Source: Apoda limacodes (Eukaryota; Arthropoda; Insecta; Lepidoptera; Limacodidae). From it: a DNA stretch of 64,000 nucleotides. Shown piece by piece: positions 35,857 to 47,900 of this stretch. The notes under the pieces are model-generated. The model made no database searches, had not been told where the DNA came from, and saw nothing but the letters and a program-made list of their open reading frames with translations. Location of the stretch: NCBI GenBank assembly GCA_946406115.1, contig OX291552.1, positions 10,054,836-10,118,835 of the forward strand, given 5' to 3'. A program made the translations under genes and the position numbers. Numbering within the stretch: position 1 is the first letter of the stretch; every line of letters begins with the position of its first letter.

Positions 35857-37330
35857 TTGATCTTTTCTTTGATTTTACGGTAGTCATTACTCGATGGTTT
35901 CTCATAATAAACATTCCGCATTTTCGCATAAACCGCTAGAATACAAAAAAAATTGCAATTAATTTTTGTTGATGAGAATATTTAAGTGTATAATGATACA
36001 AAGTAAAGTATTCATAAGTGTTAACAATTTTATAATAGAAAAAAAAAATATTACATGTTTTCTTTGGATTTCTTAGTTATTTTAATTCCACGAGGTTAGT
36101 TTTAGAGTAATAATTTTAATTTTGGGAATATTTTCTTTCCCTGGTTTTTTCATTAGGGCTTTAATTTATTATGGCAATACTTAAGCTTGTCGTCTCAGCC
36201 GTTATATATCCCTCCTTCTTTGGCACAGGTCTTCCTTGAGGGTATGACACCCTGTGCAGATTGGTGTATGTGACACTATAAGGTCACGACTGTCGAAGTT
36301 TAAATATATACGTTAAAAGTTATGGAATTTGAAGACATGACTGTAGCTAGCAATGAAAATATTGTTATGAAGTGTGGAAGTCGGCAATCGTCTTCGCTAA
36401 ACATTCAGTGTTTTGATTGCATTGGTCTCCTATAAATATCTTGCCTGATTTATTTATATCTGTAACAACTCTTGGAAGGTGGCATAGAATATATATCATC
36501 GTGTCTCTTATTGTGTGAATCACCATTTTATCAACAGTTCTGCCAATTTCTGGGGCATTCCCGGTGTTGAGGAAAAACGGATTACTTCTAAGTGTCCATT
36601 GTGAATTACGGTCAAAACTATTATCACTTGGTACGCCAAATAAATGCATAAAATGATTAGTCTTAATATATAATGTAACGCTGTTTTACATACCGCATTT
36701 TCGATTGGAGTTACCGTTGTATTAGACCGAACATACCTTTTCTTATGTCTGTTTTGTAATTCTGCGGAATTACGTTTATGGATAAGGTTTGGATTAAAAT
36801 AATATGCTTTTATATATTCGAATGAAGGCTAAAGTTGTAAAATGTTGCAACAAAAGGGTTATTCTATTATATAATATTCATTTCAGTGCAAAGCTTCTTG
36901 TGGCACCGTAACCTACATTCTTGCGTATCTTCGTTTCTAAAACTACCAAGTTAGATCTTCTAAAAATAAAGTCTTCATTCAATGCCAAGTTGACTGATTG
37001 GTCGTTTTTCGCAGGTTCTGTGACGCTTGAGCTTTTGTGCTTTATTTTTGTCTAGTTTTTTTGCTTTCTGCTTTGCAAAGAAATCAAATTAACAGTATTT
37101 TTGTTTAGAATTCTCTACTTTACTTTCACAGGCCGCTGTAATCTTAAATTAATCTTAGTGTTAAGTTTTTTTAAGTTAGAGTTTTTTTTACAAGTTTTCT
37201 TATGTTTTCATGCCATATTGTTTTGATGTCAATCAGTTAATTAAACCGGGTATTGACTGATATGAACTTTGTCAATTTTAGATTCTTATCTGACTATATC
37301 AAGTACTTTTATAAATAAATGAATACCATC
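35857..37330. other. Non-coding; possible LINE tail and a 94-codon minus frame
   Basis: The segment 36180-36290 (cttgtcgtctcagccgttat, ggcacaggtcttcctt) resembles retroelement 3' sequence on the minus strand. A minus frame at 36365-36649 reads DKMVIHTIRDTMIYILCHLP. I cannot name it, and it may belong to the same remnant. Confidence 0.4.
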
Positions 37331-37336
37331 CATAAA

Positions 37337-37560
37337 GCCGGACATAGTCAGGCTTTTTGGTTGCGTGTCCGGCCAAATTAGACGGTGTCCGGCCTGTTAG
37401 GCTTTTGTTAGGATTAATTTTTTTGTTTATGCCAAATAATAAAAAAAAAACACTTGTTTTACTTTAAATAAATATTGATGTCTTACACTAAGCCCTTAAA
37501 AATTAAAGATGTCCGGCCTTTTTACCTAAATGTTCGGCTAAACTGACTGGGCTTTTCAGT
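37337..37560. repeat. Cluster of gtccggcc motifs
   Basis: tgtccggcc occurs at about 37366, 37386 and 37510, and gccggaca at 37337, within 225 AT-rich bases. The segment may be an eroded element with inverted ends. Confidence 0.6.
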
Positions 37561-37619
37561 TTTAGGACCTGGCAATCCTAATCTGTCGTGTCGTGTCGTG
37601 TGTCGTTGTCCCTGCTTGC

Positions 37620-37890
37620 TTTTATGCTGTACCGCCATCCTCCGACCCACCGCGTCGCATCGCTCACCCTCCCTGGAACTTAATATACGCTTAGTGTTCT
37701 TTCTGACTTTCGTTTTGTTTGCTCAGCTCCTAAGGGTTGTAGCGCGATGTTAAATCTTTGACTTTAACCATCCATAAAATTTGGGCTATCAAAAGCACAA
37801 AGATTTTATAAAATTCGATTCGTAATTCCAAAATTTAGCGCTTTTAACCAAAAAAAAAACTTAGTTTTATTATAGGTTATATAATAAGTA
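37620..37890 (-). repeat. Interspersed repeat, 'gtcgcatcgctc' family
   Basis: It shares gcgtcgcatcgctcaccc, agtgttctttctgac, tgctcagctcctaagg and gcgatgttaaat, then cgattcgtaattccaaaat, with 40835-41090 and 60590-60850 in the same order. Orientation is assigned because the reverse complement matches families starting at ataataaagctgaag. Confidence 0.6.
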
Positions 37891-38759
37891 TAGATAACCT
37901 ATTACATTTCCTGTATTTCGTGTACCTGCTTCTAGATATTGACGTATTTCTTCGTAATTCAATCTTGGTACTTCGATATAGGTTTGTACTTGCATAGGCC
38001 ATGCCATTGCCCAAGAGTCAATCCGTTATCCTTATCAGGGGTTTGAAGGTGTTTTGATAAAGAAGTGCGTCTGTACGCCTTTACGACATTGAAATTACAA
38101 AATATCTACGATGAATAGTGTTACGATACATAATGTAGGTTATTACGCAACTACTTGTATTTAATATTGTCACCAACGTAAAGCGAAAACATCATTTTTG
38201 TGTTAGATGAAATTTATCTCTCAGAACAGTAGTTTTTTCCTACATTTTAATTTATTATAAGCATTTTAATAATTAGGGTTTGAAATAAAATAGTTTCTAC
38301 TATTTAATCAAATTACGTTAGACTCATACGCCGCCTATACGTATGTTACTGTAATCAGTAAGATAATCACCCACGATAGACTGAGACCATCGATATAAAC
38401 AACCCAGATATGCCCGCCACCAAAATTTTGTGTCATTACCTTAGACTGCATTGCTCTCTTTCTAACTAAGCTTACGTTGTATTGTTGTCCTTCTTGTCCC
38501 TAGTTTAGAATTAGTCCTTATAGCTTATTTCAATGTCACCATGTTTCAGTGCGGCGATAATATGGAACGGGCATATCTTGTTGTTTATATCGATAACTTG
38601 CGACTTGAGACACGTTTTCACGTGGTTCTCATTGAACACTGTAATTGTATTCTGCGAGATTTTCGTTTAGAAAATGATTAAGTGCATAATCATGGTTTTT
38701 ACTGTGCAATTCTATGCAATCTACATTGATGACGTACAGTTTGAACAGTAGTACTATTA

Positions 38760-40269
38760 GTGCAGTCATTGAAGCGTTATTGATCCGATTTTTTTTACTG
38801 AGAACCAATTTGCATGAAATTTTGGAATAAGGCTCATCTTACCCTTAACTTCAAAAGTGAAAATGATCTGAACTCCGCACCCACCCTGGGGGTGGTTGCC
38901 ACCCCTTCTCGGTGGTGTAAATTTTTTTCTTCAAAATAACCTCAGATATCGATAGAAGACCTAATTTAAAGGAAAAAATGTTCTATAAAGTTTTTCAAAA
39001 AACCTAATAATTTTCAAGTTATTGGCAATTGAAAATTCGGATTTTTTTCACATTTTTCATCGGTTTTTTGCAAATATCTCAAAAAATATGCATTTTAACG
39101 AAAAAATTTTAATAAACGAAATTGTAGCAGGTAAAAAATTGAACAAATCGGTTTTTTATAAAGTGTTCTAAGTACAATATTAAGCTAGGCATGAAAGATT
39201 AAAGCCGTTTTTTATTTTGTCTGAAATTTAATCGATGTATTCAATGCCATCTAGCGGCGAGCAGATACATTTTATGCATTCTAATGAAATGGGGTTTTTT
39301 AGTGCTTGAAATAAGCTTTAAAATGAGCACTGTTAAAAGTCTTTTGCACGTTAAATGAGTGAGCTGTAATGCCAATAAGAGGAACATCTAATGGTTTTTT
39401 CTTTTAAATCAATGGGTTTCATAAGTGCCATTTCCACCAAAATTAAAACTAATTGTTTTCAGTCTAGAATTAACTTTAATATAAAGAGTTTGATGGATTC
39501 TAGCAGTTTGGCTGCTTTAGGACACATATTTTTCAAAAAAATCACGATTTTAAGAAAAACAATATTTTCGAATTTTTACAAAAACTACCTTCTTTTCATA
39601 ATATCTCAAAAATGATAAAAGATACGTATAAAAGTATAATAATAAAAAATTTAGGTCTTTTTTTGACAAAAAAATTGTTTTTCTTTTTTTTCTGTCACAC
39701 AAAAATTGACGGAGATATGATTGTTTAAAGAGCGCGCGGCAGCGCAATCACAGTCTCTCTCGAGCCCTTTGACCCTTCACCGTTTTAAAATTAAAGGTTT
39801 TTTACTATATATTGTAATGAAAAAAAGTTGTAGCTCTTTTAATTACCTTTAAAATGGTTTTTTATGAGTTGTGATAGCATCAAAATTGAAGGAGTTATGG
39901 TCCAAAAACTAATCGCAATAACAAAGTATTTTTTTGTGATTTTTTCAATTTAGTTGTTGTTGGTTGTTTGCAAGGGTTGTAAGGTTTTCAAGGGGTTGAA
40001 AATGATTTTATTATGAGGTAATTGTGTTATAAAACACTTTACAATTTCACCACTTAATATTAAACACGTTCTCTAGCGATAAAATGGCTCAATGTCAATT
40101 TTTCCATTAAGGGGATTTTTACACCCCTTAAAAATAATAGGCGGAGCTCAGATCATTTTCACTTTTGAAGTTAAGGGTAAGATGAGCCTAATTCCTAAAT
40201 TTCATGCAAATCGGTTCACAGTAAAAAAATTCGGAGGTTAGACCCTATTTTTCGCTCCAATGACTGCAC
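38760..40269. mobile_element. 1.5-kb non-autonomous TIR transposon with TA duplication
   Basis: The outermost 12 bases gtgcagtcattg are mirrored exactly at the right end (caatgactgcac). After a small gap the inverted repeat continues for about 90 bases, including gcatgaaatt, ggctcatcttaccctt and ttcaaaagtgaaaatgatct. TA flanks both ends (38758-38759, 40270-40271). The interior is AT-rich with no transposase, so it would need a partner. The TA duplication fits a Tc1/mariner-type target choice, though other superfamilies also use TA. Confidence 0.9.
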
Positions 40270-40429
40270 TATATGGCAAAAATGTTGTCTGTGTTATTGT
40301 TCTAGACTGGTTATGCAATAAATAACAGATGTGGAATACGAGAAGTATTTACACTGCCAAGTTATACAAGTAAGCGTGTTTTGAGTTATTTTAGTACCTA
40401 GTTTGCTGTTGTATCCCGGTGGTTCGCTG

Positions 40430-40640
40430 ACATATGCCAGCTGCAGACTGAGGCGGGGCTTGTTCGTCATAATGTGAGCGTCTGCACGCGCCGGCAAATA
40501 CGCGCAAGCGATCGTTTCTGGTCTAATTTGGTGACGCCGACTTTCGTCGACGTAGCAATCGACGATGCGATGTGGCGCGACGCCATTGTTATTGCCTTCT
40601 ACCGACCACGATGTTCCGGTACAACGGAGAATTAAAAAAA
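40430..40640. other. CpG-rich block of unknown role
   Basis: A compact GC- and CpG-rich stretch (gcacgcgccggcaaatacgc, gacgatgcgatgtggcgcga) stands in AT-rich sequence. An open minus frame spans 40294-40653 but is not conserved in any way I can see. It could be a promoter or first exon, or GC-rich repeat. Confidence 0.4.
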
Positions 40641-40834
40641 AAAACACGTGCAATATTGCCGATGGTCTTTTGTTTGTAGTGTAAAAACGTGTAAATACGG
40701 AGCGGAAGCGATGGGTGTCCTGTCAACACCTGACCTATGTGGAAATTTTCGTACGATATTTGGAAAGCAAAATGCTGGAAATATTGAAAAAATTTGTACG
40801 TAAAATAATATGGAATTACTAGCAGACCTGGCAG

Positions 40835-41090
40835 ATGTTGTTTTGCCCTTTCCGTTGCTGCCATTCTCGGTCGCATCGCTCGCCTGTGCTTTTGTTTTCG
40901 CTTAGAGTTCTTTCTGGCTTTTTTCTCTCTGTTCGGCTCCTCGGGATCGAAGCGTGATGTTAAATACCATATAACCATCCTCAAGAATTGTGCTATCAAA
41001 TGCGAAAAGAGTTTTTAAACCGACTGGTACTTCAAGATCAGCGCGTTCAAGCAAAAAACAAACTTTTAGCTGTAATATTAGCATAGATTA
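40835..41090 (-). repeat. Interspersed repeat, 'gtcgcatcgctc' family
   Basis: It carries cggtcgcatcgctcgcc, ttagagttctttctgg, gatcgaagcgtgatgtt, cctcaagaattgtgctatc and cgttcaagcaaaaaacaaac. Confidence 0.65.
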
Positions 41091-42111
41091 CGTATTTCAT
41101 TTACAGTCCTTGAACGTTCATTATGAGACATTTACCATTACTTTTTCTCTGACCTGACCTTGGGTGTTTGGTCGCAAGTGTCGTTTTAAGTTCACACCAT
41201 TTCAATATGGCGAGTGTAGTTTTGATTTTTGACCGCCGGATTGCACTATAAGTCTCCAGATTCTTTAAGGTCACAGTGCAGTTACAAAGAACGTATTAAG
41301 ACGAGAGGCCGGACTAGTGATGCCACATGCATTAATATTAATGGTAAAAACATTTTTAACCCTCGATTCCTTAAAGGTTGATTCTCGAAGAAGTGCTGCA
41401 CAATCTAGATAGAACTTTCGAGACATTTAGTATTCAGGATGAATGTAGACAAGACGAATCCCCTGTCCAATTTAAACGATCCGTTACCGTCAGTAATTCA
41501 TCAGACAGAATCCTACTTCGAGTAGGGAAAACTACTTACATGTAGCTGTCCCAAAGAATCTAGATAAGCTGGACAACATTTGGTAAACGGCTTTAGGATT
41601 TTTCGTTTGTGTTGATTCCTCGGATCTCACATCTGCGTCAATATGCGTGTCCTACTTAGTATCATGATAATACGCGGAACCATTTGACTCTATCGATAAG
41701 AATCGGGAGAATCAAGAACCGATAAATGTTATCATGATAACAAGATTTCAATGATATTAGGTAAGGCCATAGCTTGCATCTTAAGAAAGAACGAAGGACA
41801 TCTTAAAATTACAAGGACCATGTCGCATTATTTGCAAACAACTCTGATATACATAACTGATCTATTGAATAATGATTTGATGTCAACTCCGCTGTGTACA
41901 TTTGCAGTAGAGAGTATTGGTCATTTTGTAAAGTATATGCTAAGAGGTTATTGTCTATCCAATAGGTATAATTTTATTGTTTACTAAGAAAGACACAAGA
42001 AATGCAATCTCTAGAGGTTATTTCGGGTTTTAACTCCATCTAATTTATTTGGACTTTGATCAATACGATAATTAGTTGCTCTTACGTTTTGTTTTGTTAT
42101 TCACGATCGCG
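41091..42111. other. No recognisable feature
   Basis: Anonymous sequence. A 78-codon plus frame at 41751-41987 has no known similarity. Confidence 0.35.
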
Positions 42112-42185
42112 ACTGGTAAGCAGTCATACACAAATAGGTACTTTTTGTGTATGACTGCTAACCAGTCGTACACAAAAAGTACCTA
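42112..42185. repeat. Two overlapping, competing hairpins
   Basis: Segment 42147-42166 pairs with 42112-42131 (20 bases, one mismatch). Segment 42135-42151 pairs with 42169-42185 (17 bases, perfect). The two middle arms overlap by five bases (42147-42151), so only one stem can form at a time. Confidence 0.9.
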
Positions 42186-43366
42186 AGTACCCAGTGCCAA
42201 AGTTCCTTTTTTTCGCAGGCTGAAACTTACATTGTTTTATTGTTACATACAATTATGGAGCGGTTTTCAAACTCGATGCAAAGTTATCGAAAGCTGCTGA
42301 AACATTGGTACTTGCACCATCGGCAAACCACCGATGACTTGACCGCAAATCAACCATGATTAAAACTAGTTTACTTAGTGTGAACCTGTTCTGGTTACTA
42401 GTTCATTCCGTATCCATGCGTCAGGCAAAAACGAACTTTAATTCTAGCTTCTTTATCATAATTCGCTGTTAATCAATTTGTTGTTTTATTGGCTTGATCA
42501 TAAAGTTTAAACTTAAATGTGTGGGTTGTTATCATTGTATTAATACGTAAGAAGATTTTGCGGTCATCACAATAATTAGTCATCTTAACTACAAAAAGTT
42601 CAATGTCGACTTTATACAATCATATTTTTATTAGATACTTATAGATGCTTATACCCTGGACTTCGTCCCCGTCAACTTTTGAAAAAAAAAAACAAAGCTT
42701 TTACTGTTTATGACCTAAGTGCGAAAAGTGTCTTACCACTATTAGATTTGATGAGTCCCCAATATTGCGGCACAGTTGCATGCTGCAGGCGCCATCTTCA
42801 GGGTGAACTGTGAAGATGGATTATATTGATAAAAAGCGCCAAAGTTTAAAAAGTTAAAAAACAGAATTGTACAAATGTTCATTCACTATTTGCCCTCTCG
42901 GAGGTGATTTGTTGAAAACGGTGAATTTTGTCAAATTTAACTATATCAACCTAAAAGCGGTGGTTCTTAGACATGTTTTATTAATCCGTTCAGCCGTTTC
43001 AAAGTTATCAGCTCTTTTGTTAGCTGCGGTAGCGATCTTACCTTACCACCCAAAAAAAAAAATAGCAGATACTTCGTGTTTGGATTCGTTTTGATCAATA
43101 TTTTTGATTCTTTTTTTGGGTTGTTTGCTCATTTTACGTGGAAAGTTACCTACTTGGCGTTTCTCTATCATGAACACTTTTTCCCTTAATCTGATGGCAT
43201 ACCCAAACGAGTTGAGTTTGCTAGAATTTGAATAATTCTGTTACAGTCCTGAGTACACTTTTTGACGTGAAAAATATACATGTTATAGTTCAAACCTTAA
43301 CAAAGTGAAATGCTAATATTATAATAATTTGCCTATTAAAACATTTAAAACGTTTGTCCTTTTGCA
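42186..43366. other. No recognisable feature
   Basis: AT-rich sequence with short frames only. Confidence 0.35.
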
Positions 43367-43423
43367 TGGCATTATTGTGATTCTAAATTGTGATTGTACT
43401 TGGCATTATTGTGATTCTAAATT
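43367..43423 (+). repeat. 23-bp direct repeat, 34 bp apart
   Basis: tggcattattgtgattctaa plus att starts at 43367 and again at 43401, identical. Confidence 0.9.
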
Positions 43424-44813
43424 TAGTTCCAGATCTATTTAAATTCCTAACAATTTTTATTTGTCTCAAACGCGATAAAAATATTTAAGAACTTTGTATT
43501 ATTTACTTAGGCGTAAAGATATTATGATATGTGATATCGGTCTATTTACCTTGTCTGATGACTTAAATAAACTTAAAAGTATCGTAATATATACGAGTTT
43601 ATCTAGTTATTTATTATCTTAGGTATACCCATTTTTAATATTCTTATGTATGTGTTTAATAGTAAAGGCCCGCAAACGCAGTATAACGAGGCGTAGCCGG
43701 GGCTCGCATCACAAAGTCCGGTTATGCTCAGTTGTACACAAGGCTTATATTGTGCTTTTCTCAAACATGCGTGTAAGAAAACTAATTATATTGGCAATAA
43801 TAAAAATAGTTCAGTTAATCTTTCCGCAAATGTCGATTTTTTTTTTCATTAACTTAATAGCGCATTGTTTATGTTATGCCTGTTTAAAATTAAAAAAAAC
43901 TTGAAGAGTTGTTCTTTAAGCTTATTAAAGTGTTCGGTTAAAATGTTCGGGCTTATTAAAGTTCGTACCATTTTTAAATTTCATATTTGTCGAGCTCGAG
44001 CGGACGGCTTTCAGAACATTGCGGGTCGCTATCTGATACTGTACTGCAAGTACGATTTATCACAAAGAAGCTTGTGCAAGATGTGTTCGCATAACGTAGC
44101 ATGTTTGTGAAAAATAGATTTTTAGTTATTAGAAACGTTGAAAGTGTAATTTTCCGGTACCTACATACTTTTCCAGATATAATTTAAGTAAGAGTTAAGT
44201 CTACTAAGGTTATAGGTAAGGTACAGGTAGTATATTCTAACGCTAATTTCTAACAAGGGATTGTACGGAGCGTTTATTATTTTGAGTATCTGTCTGAACA
44301 GCGTTTACGTAGATAGATTATAACGTATCGTAAAGGCGGGCATCTGAACAAAGATTTGTATGTTTTCGTGTGTTTATTATATTTTCATTGATTTTATGAA
44401 GATCATCATGTCTGTCATGAATGTGTATATAAGATCTATAGGACTTATATAGCTGCCTAAATTTTATACTCCTAATGTTCACAGTGGACGTATTTTTAGA
44501 CTATAGAATATGGATGTGATTTTATTCAGCCAGTAAGTGAATCTTAGTAGCAAATTAAGTAGAGCATTTGGTCGGTTTCTAAAAGTCGTAGTAGGTCAAG
44601 TCCTGCCTGCCTGAGGTCAAAGATTCGACCTCAGGCTTCGGCTATGCTCTTTATTTTTTTTACAATTAATATATTTATTGGATTACAGATATTGTTAAAC
44701 GAAAAAAAAAACTATATTTACTATTTGTGCCTACATGTTATTTCAGAGATGTACAGAAGCAATAAGTTGTTGGTATTGTATCATCATACTTATGTACTGC
44801 ATTGTTGTTACAG
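43424..44813. other. Sequence upstream of IP6K coding exon 1
   Basis: AT-rich sequence with a GC patch at 43665-43720 and a short inverted pair at about 44605-44637 (tgcctgaggtc and gacctcaggc). I see no further exon. Confidence 0.4.
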
Positions 44814-44987
44814 GTGGACAGCGGCGGTGGTGGCTCTGCCGAAGTGATGGTGTACTCTCTTGGCTGGGGCATGGGGGAGCCGGAGCGGCGCGGCTCCGAT
44901 CGGAAGCGCGCGCAGCCGGCTGCACCGCCCGCCACGCTCTCGCCTGACGATGGACTTGAGGTGGATGTGCTGCCTCTGTATAATCAG
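44814..44987 (+). CDS. IP6K: IP6K coding exon 1
   Basis: This exon follows the acceptor ttgttacag and ends at CAG before gtatga. Its 174 bases are a whole number of codons. The first 33 bases read VDSGGGGSAEV before the ATG at 44847, so they are either 5' UTR or part of a longer N-terminus encoded upstream. The ATG has G at -3 and +4. The residues after it are basic and Pro/Ala-rich and are not conserved in the family. The last ones (LPLYNQ) start the conserved IP6K fold. The exon is strikingly GC-rich against its AT-rich flanks. Confidence 0.9.
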
Positions 44988-47900
44988 GTATGACATATTA
45001 TCCTCCCAACTTGAATATTTCAGCAAGTGATCTCGCCAGAAAATTCCATCATCATGGTATCTTGGTTCTGAATTCTTCATTGCAGAGATTTGGGAGAAGC
45101 AGCTACTCTCTATTTGTGGTGTGTGATGAAAATGATTCCAGCAAGAAACTGCTCGGTAAAGCAGCCACAAACCACATCATTTGTTTGTTATAGATAATAA
45201 CAGGTATAATATGACGTAACATTATCGCTCTGTCAATACCTCCACTATTCACATAATTATATCCGTACTTTGTTGGAGTTTTAGTCACATTTAGTCTTAC
45301 ATATATCTTTATCTTGCCAGCATGAATTTATAGACGTTTCTTGTTAATCCGAATAGGTTGGGAGGTACCGGGTTTGACTGAATAACCAAATAGCATAGCT
45401 TAGTTTGCAATATTGTAGTGACAGCGCGTAACATTGTAATACAACACATAGGTGTGCGTGCATCGTTCGAAAGCGTACATATTGTGTGTATGACAAAAAT
45501 AATTCATTCGATTTTCAGTTTTTTATTATTATTATAATAAAAATAAAAGAGAAAAACTATATAACATAAATATAATATATAAATAAAAAAAAGTAATAAT
45601 ATAAGATTCGAATAGCAAAGGATCGGATTACTGTAACAAAAATGGGTAGGACAATGTAAAAATAAGGGTTTCGTCCCAGACATCTTTAAAACCAATACGT
45701 ACATAATAATATTGACAAAAAACTTTTGAAAGCTCTCTAGGGCCTTTGTCTTTGTCCACAATCATCAGAGGAGTACGGTGCCCAGACAACAAAAAAAAAA
45801 CTGAACCGCATTGCGCTGCGTTTTGATTTAAACCAGGTCTACACTGCGTTCACCTTGTGGTTTGACTTTCATCGCCAGTTCAACGCCACCGCTGTCTTTT
45901 TGTTTTATTTCTCCTGCGTGCAAGTTATTTGATCGCTCTCAGAGCCCGCTACTCCGTCAATATTTTTATTTTTATGTGGATATTTGTATAAATTTAGGTA
46001 CCTACGCTGTTTGTGGAACGGATACCAAGCGGCTTGCGATTATTTTACCCAAGGCTTTTCGCATTGAATTACGTTGGCAGTGTTTCGTGTTTTTAACAAG
46101 AACTTACGTATTTAGTAAATTAAATTTAAATGGCTTGGGATGACATAAAACTGAGGCTGCTTGGGTCGATTCCTTTCAGATTCGTTTTTGATTTTCTCTT
46201 TATTTTTACCTTCAGTAGGTACTATCTGTGTGCTAAATATCGAAGCGGTAGCTGAATTGGAAGTACCCTAGACTTCTAATGATCTGTGTGTCAGTAAGTG
46301 CCTTGTCTTAATTGTTGGCCTCAAAAAATACTAATCTTAACCACCATGTAACGAGTAAAAATTTAGCTTACCTTGAACCTGAACGAAGATATAGGTGGGT
46401 CGAAATCGGCTCGAAATTGTTCGTGAAAATAGTAGGTAAACAGTGCTACACACAGAGTTGCGAGGAATTGGCCCTGCGCTTAGTTAGTTATACATATTTA
46501 ATGGAATGAAGTTTGTGTGGAAGACATTTACCTACATAGACATAGTAACTGGACATAAAAAACGGTCGCAATAATATGAAAGAGACAATGCGATTCTGCG
46601 GTCTCTTGCCTCTTTCGAACGTGAAAAACATTCACCGACTTCAAAAAAGGAGTAGGTTATCAATTCATCGGATTCTTTTTTTTTAAAGTATGTTCCGCGA
46701 TTACTCGAAGACGGCTTGACCGATTCGAGAAATTCTTTTATTTAAATGGGTGTACTTCCTAGGTGTTTCCATAATAATGTAGTGAATTTAAAATTTAAAC
46801 TTTTGGAGAAAAAAATAATTGATGTTAATTTAGATCTTGTAAAACGTCTTTCATGTTGACGATTGTGTAACATTTTGTTACGTTTATAGATGTTAATGTG
46901 TTGTGTTAGAGAGAAAAAAAAGCAATTTGTCAATCAAAAGTTAAAAATAAAAACTTTTTAACAAAAAAAAAAAATGGCTTCAAAAATATGCACAAAAAAG
47001 GTAAACATAATTACTTATGCCAAAAATGTGATAACCTTTTTCACAAATCTGATCTGAATTACAGTTTGAAGTTGGTACCTATGTACCTTCTGTTTATAAC
47101 ACACTTCACTTGCGTGTCACCAACTTCAAACGGTAATTCAGATCAGATTTTTGAAAAAAGGTAATTATTTTTACCTTTTTAATGCATCTTTTTGAAGCCG
47201 GTTGTATTTTTTTGTTAAAAAGTTTTTATTATTTCAAAGGTAGTTGCAGCACGTTGGCTTTGTTTCTTTCTAAATTGTGGCAAATTTTGTGAGACATAGG
47301 ACTGATTACAGAATTTGGAAGTCTATGGTTTCACCTTACTTTATTGTGTTCTGTACTACATACATTGTTACACTAATATATTTTAGTGTTTGATATTTTT
47401 TGTGAAAATATTATTTTAGAAAGCCGTTGTAATTGTTTTGTATAAAAGAAACAGTCGCAACATTATATTATGACAATTTTAGCTGATGCATTACGAAACC
47501 GTTGTAAGCATTTCATCATCAGAAATATTATATTCACAGAAGGAAAACAAAATGCGGTTTGCAATGTCCTTTCTGTAACAAAGGTTACGTAAATTGCTGG
47601 TAAAACCCCGTTTGGTATTATTGCCTTATTTGGTTTTTGACTTAACAAAAATTGCTGTGAATCATAACTTTTTTACTTAGGTACTATTGTTTAATGAGAT
47701 ATTACGAGAGGTAGAGATCCTAAATTAGAACTGATAATTGAGTAATTAATTATATACAGTATATGACTCATTCCAAGTAATCTACCAAGTATTATTTCAG
47801 TAATATGTTGGTTTTGTCCCCGCAGGTGGGCGGTCACACGCGATTGTTGGTGTTAAATGATAGCACCGTGATCAAGCCACTGAACATTCGCGAGTTACAT

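Noticed and set aside
44808..45170. 120-codon minus frame over IP6K exon 1
   Set aside because: Shadow of the GC-rich coding exon on the other strand.
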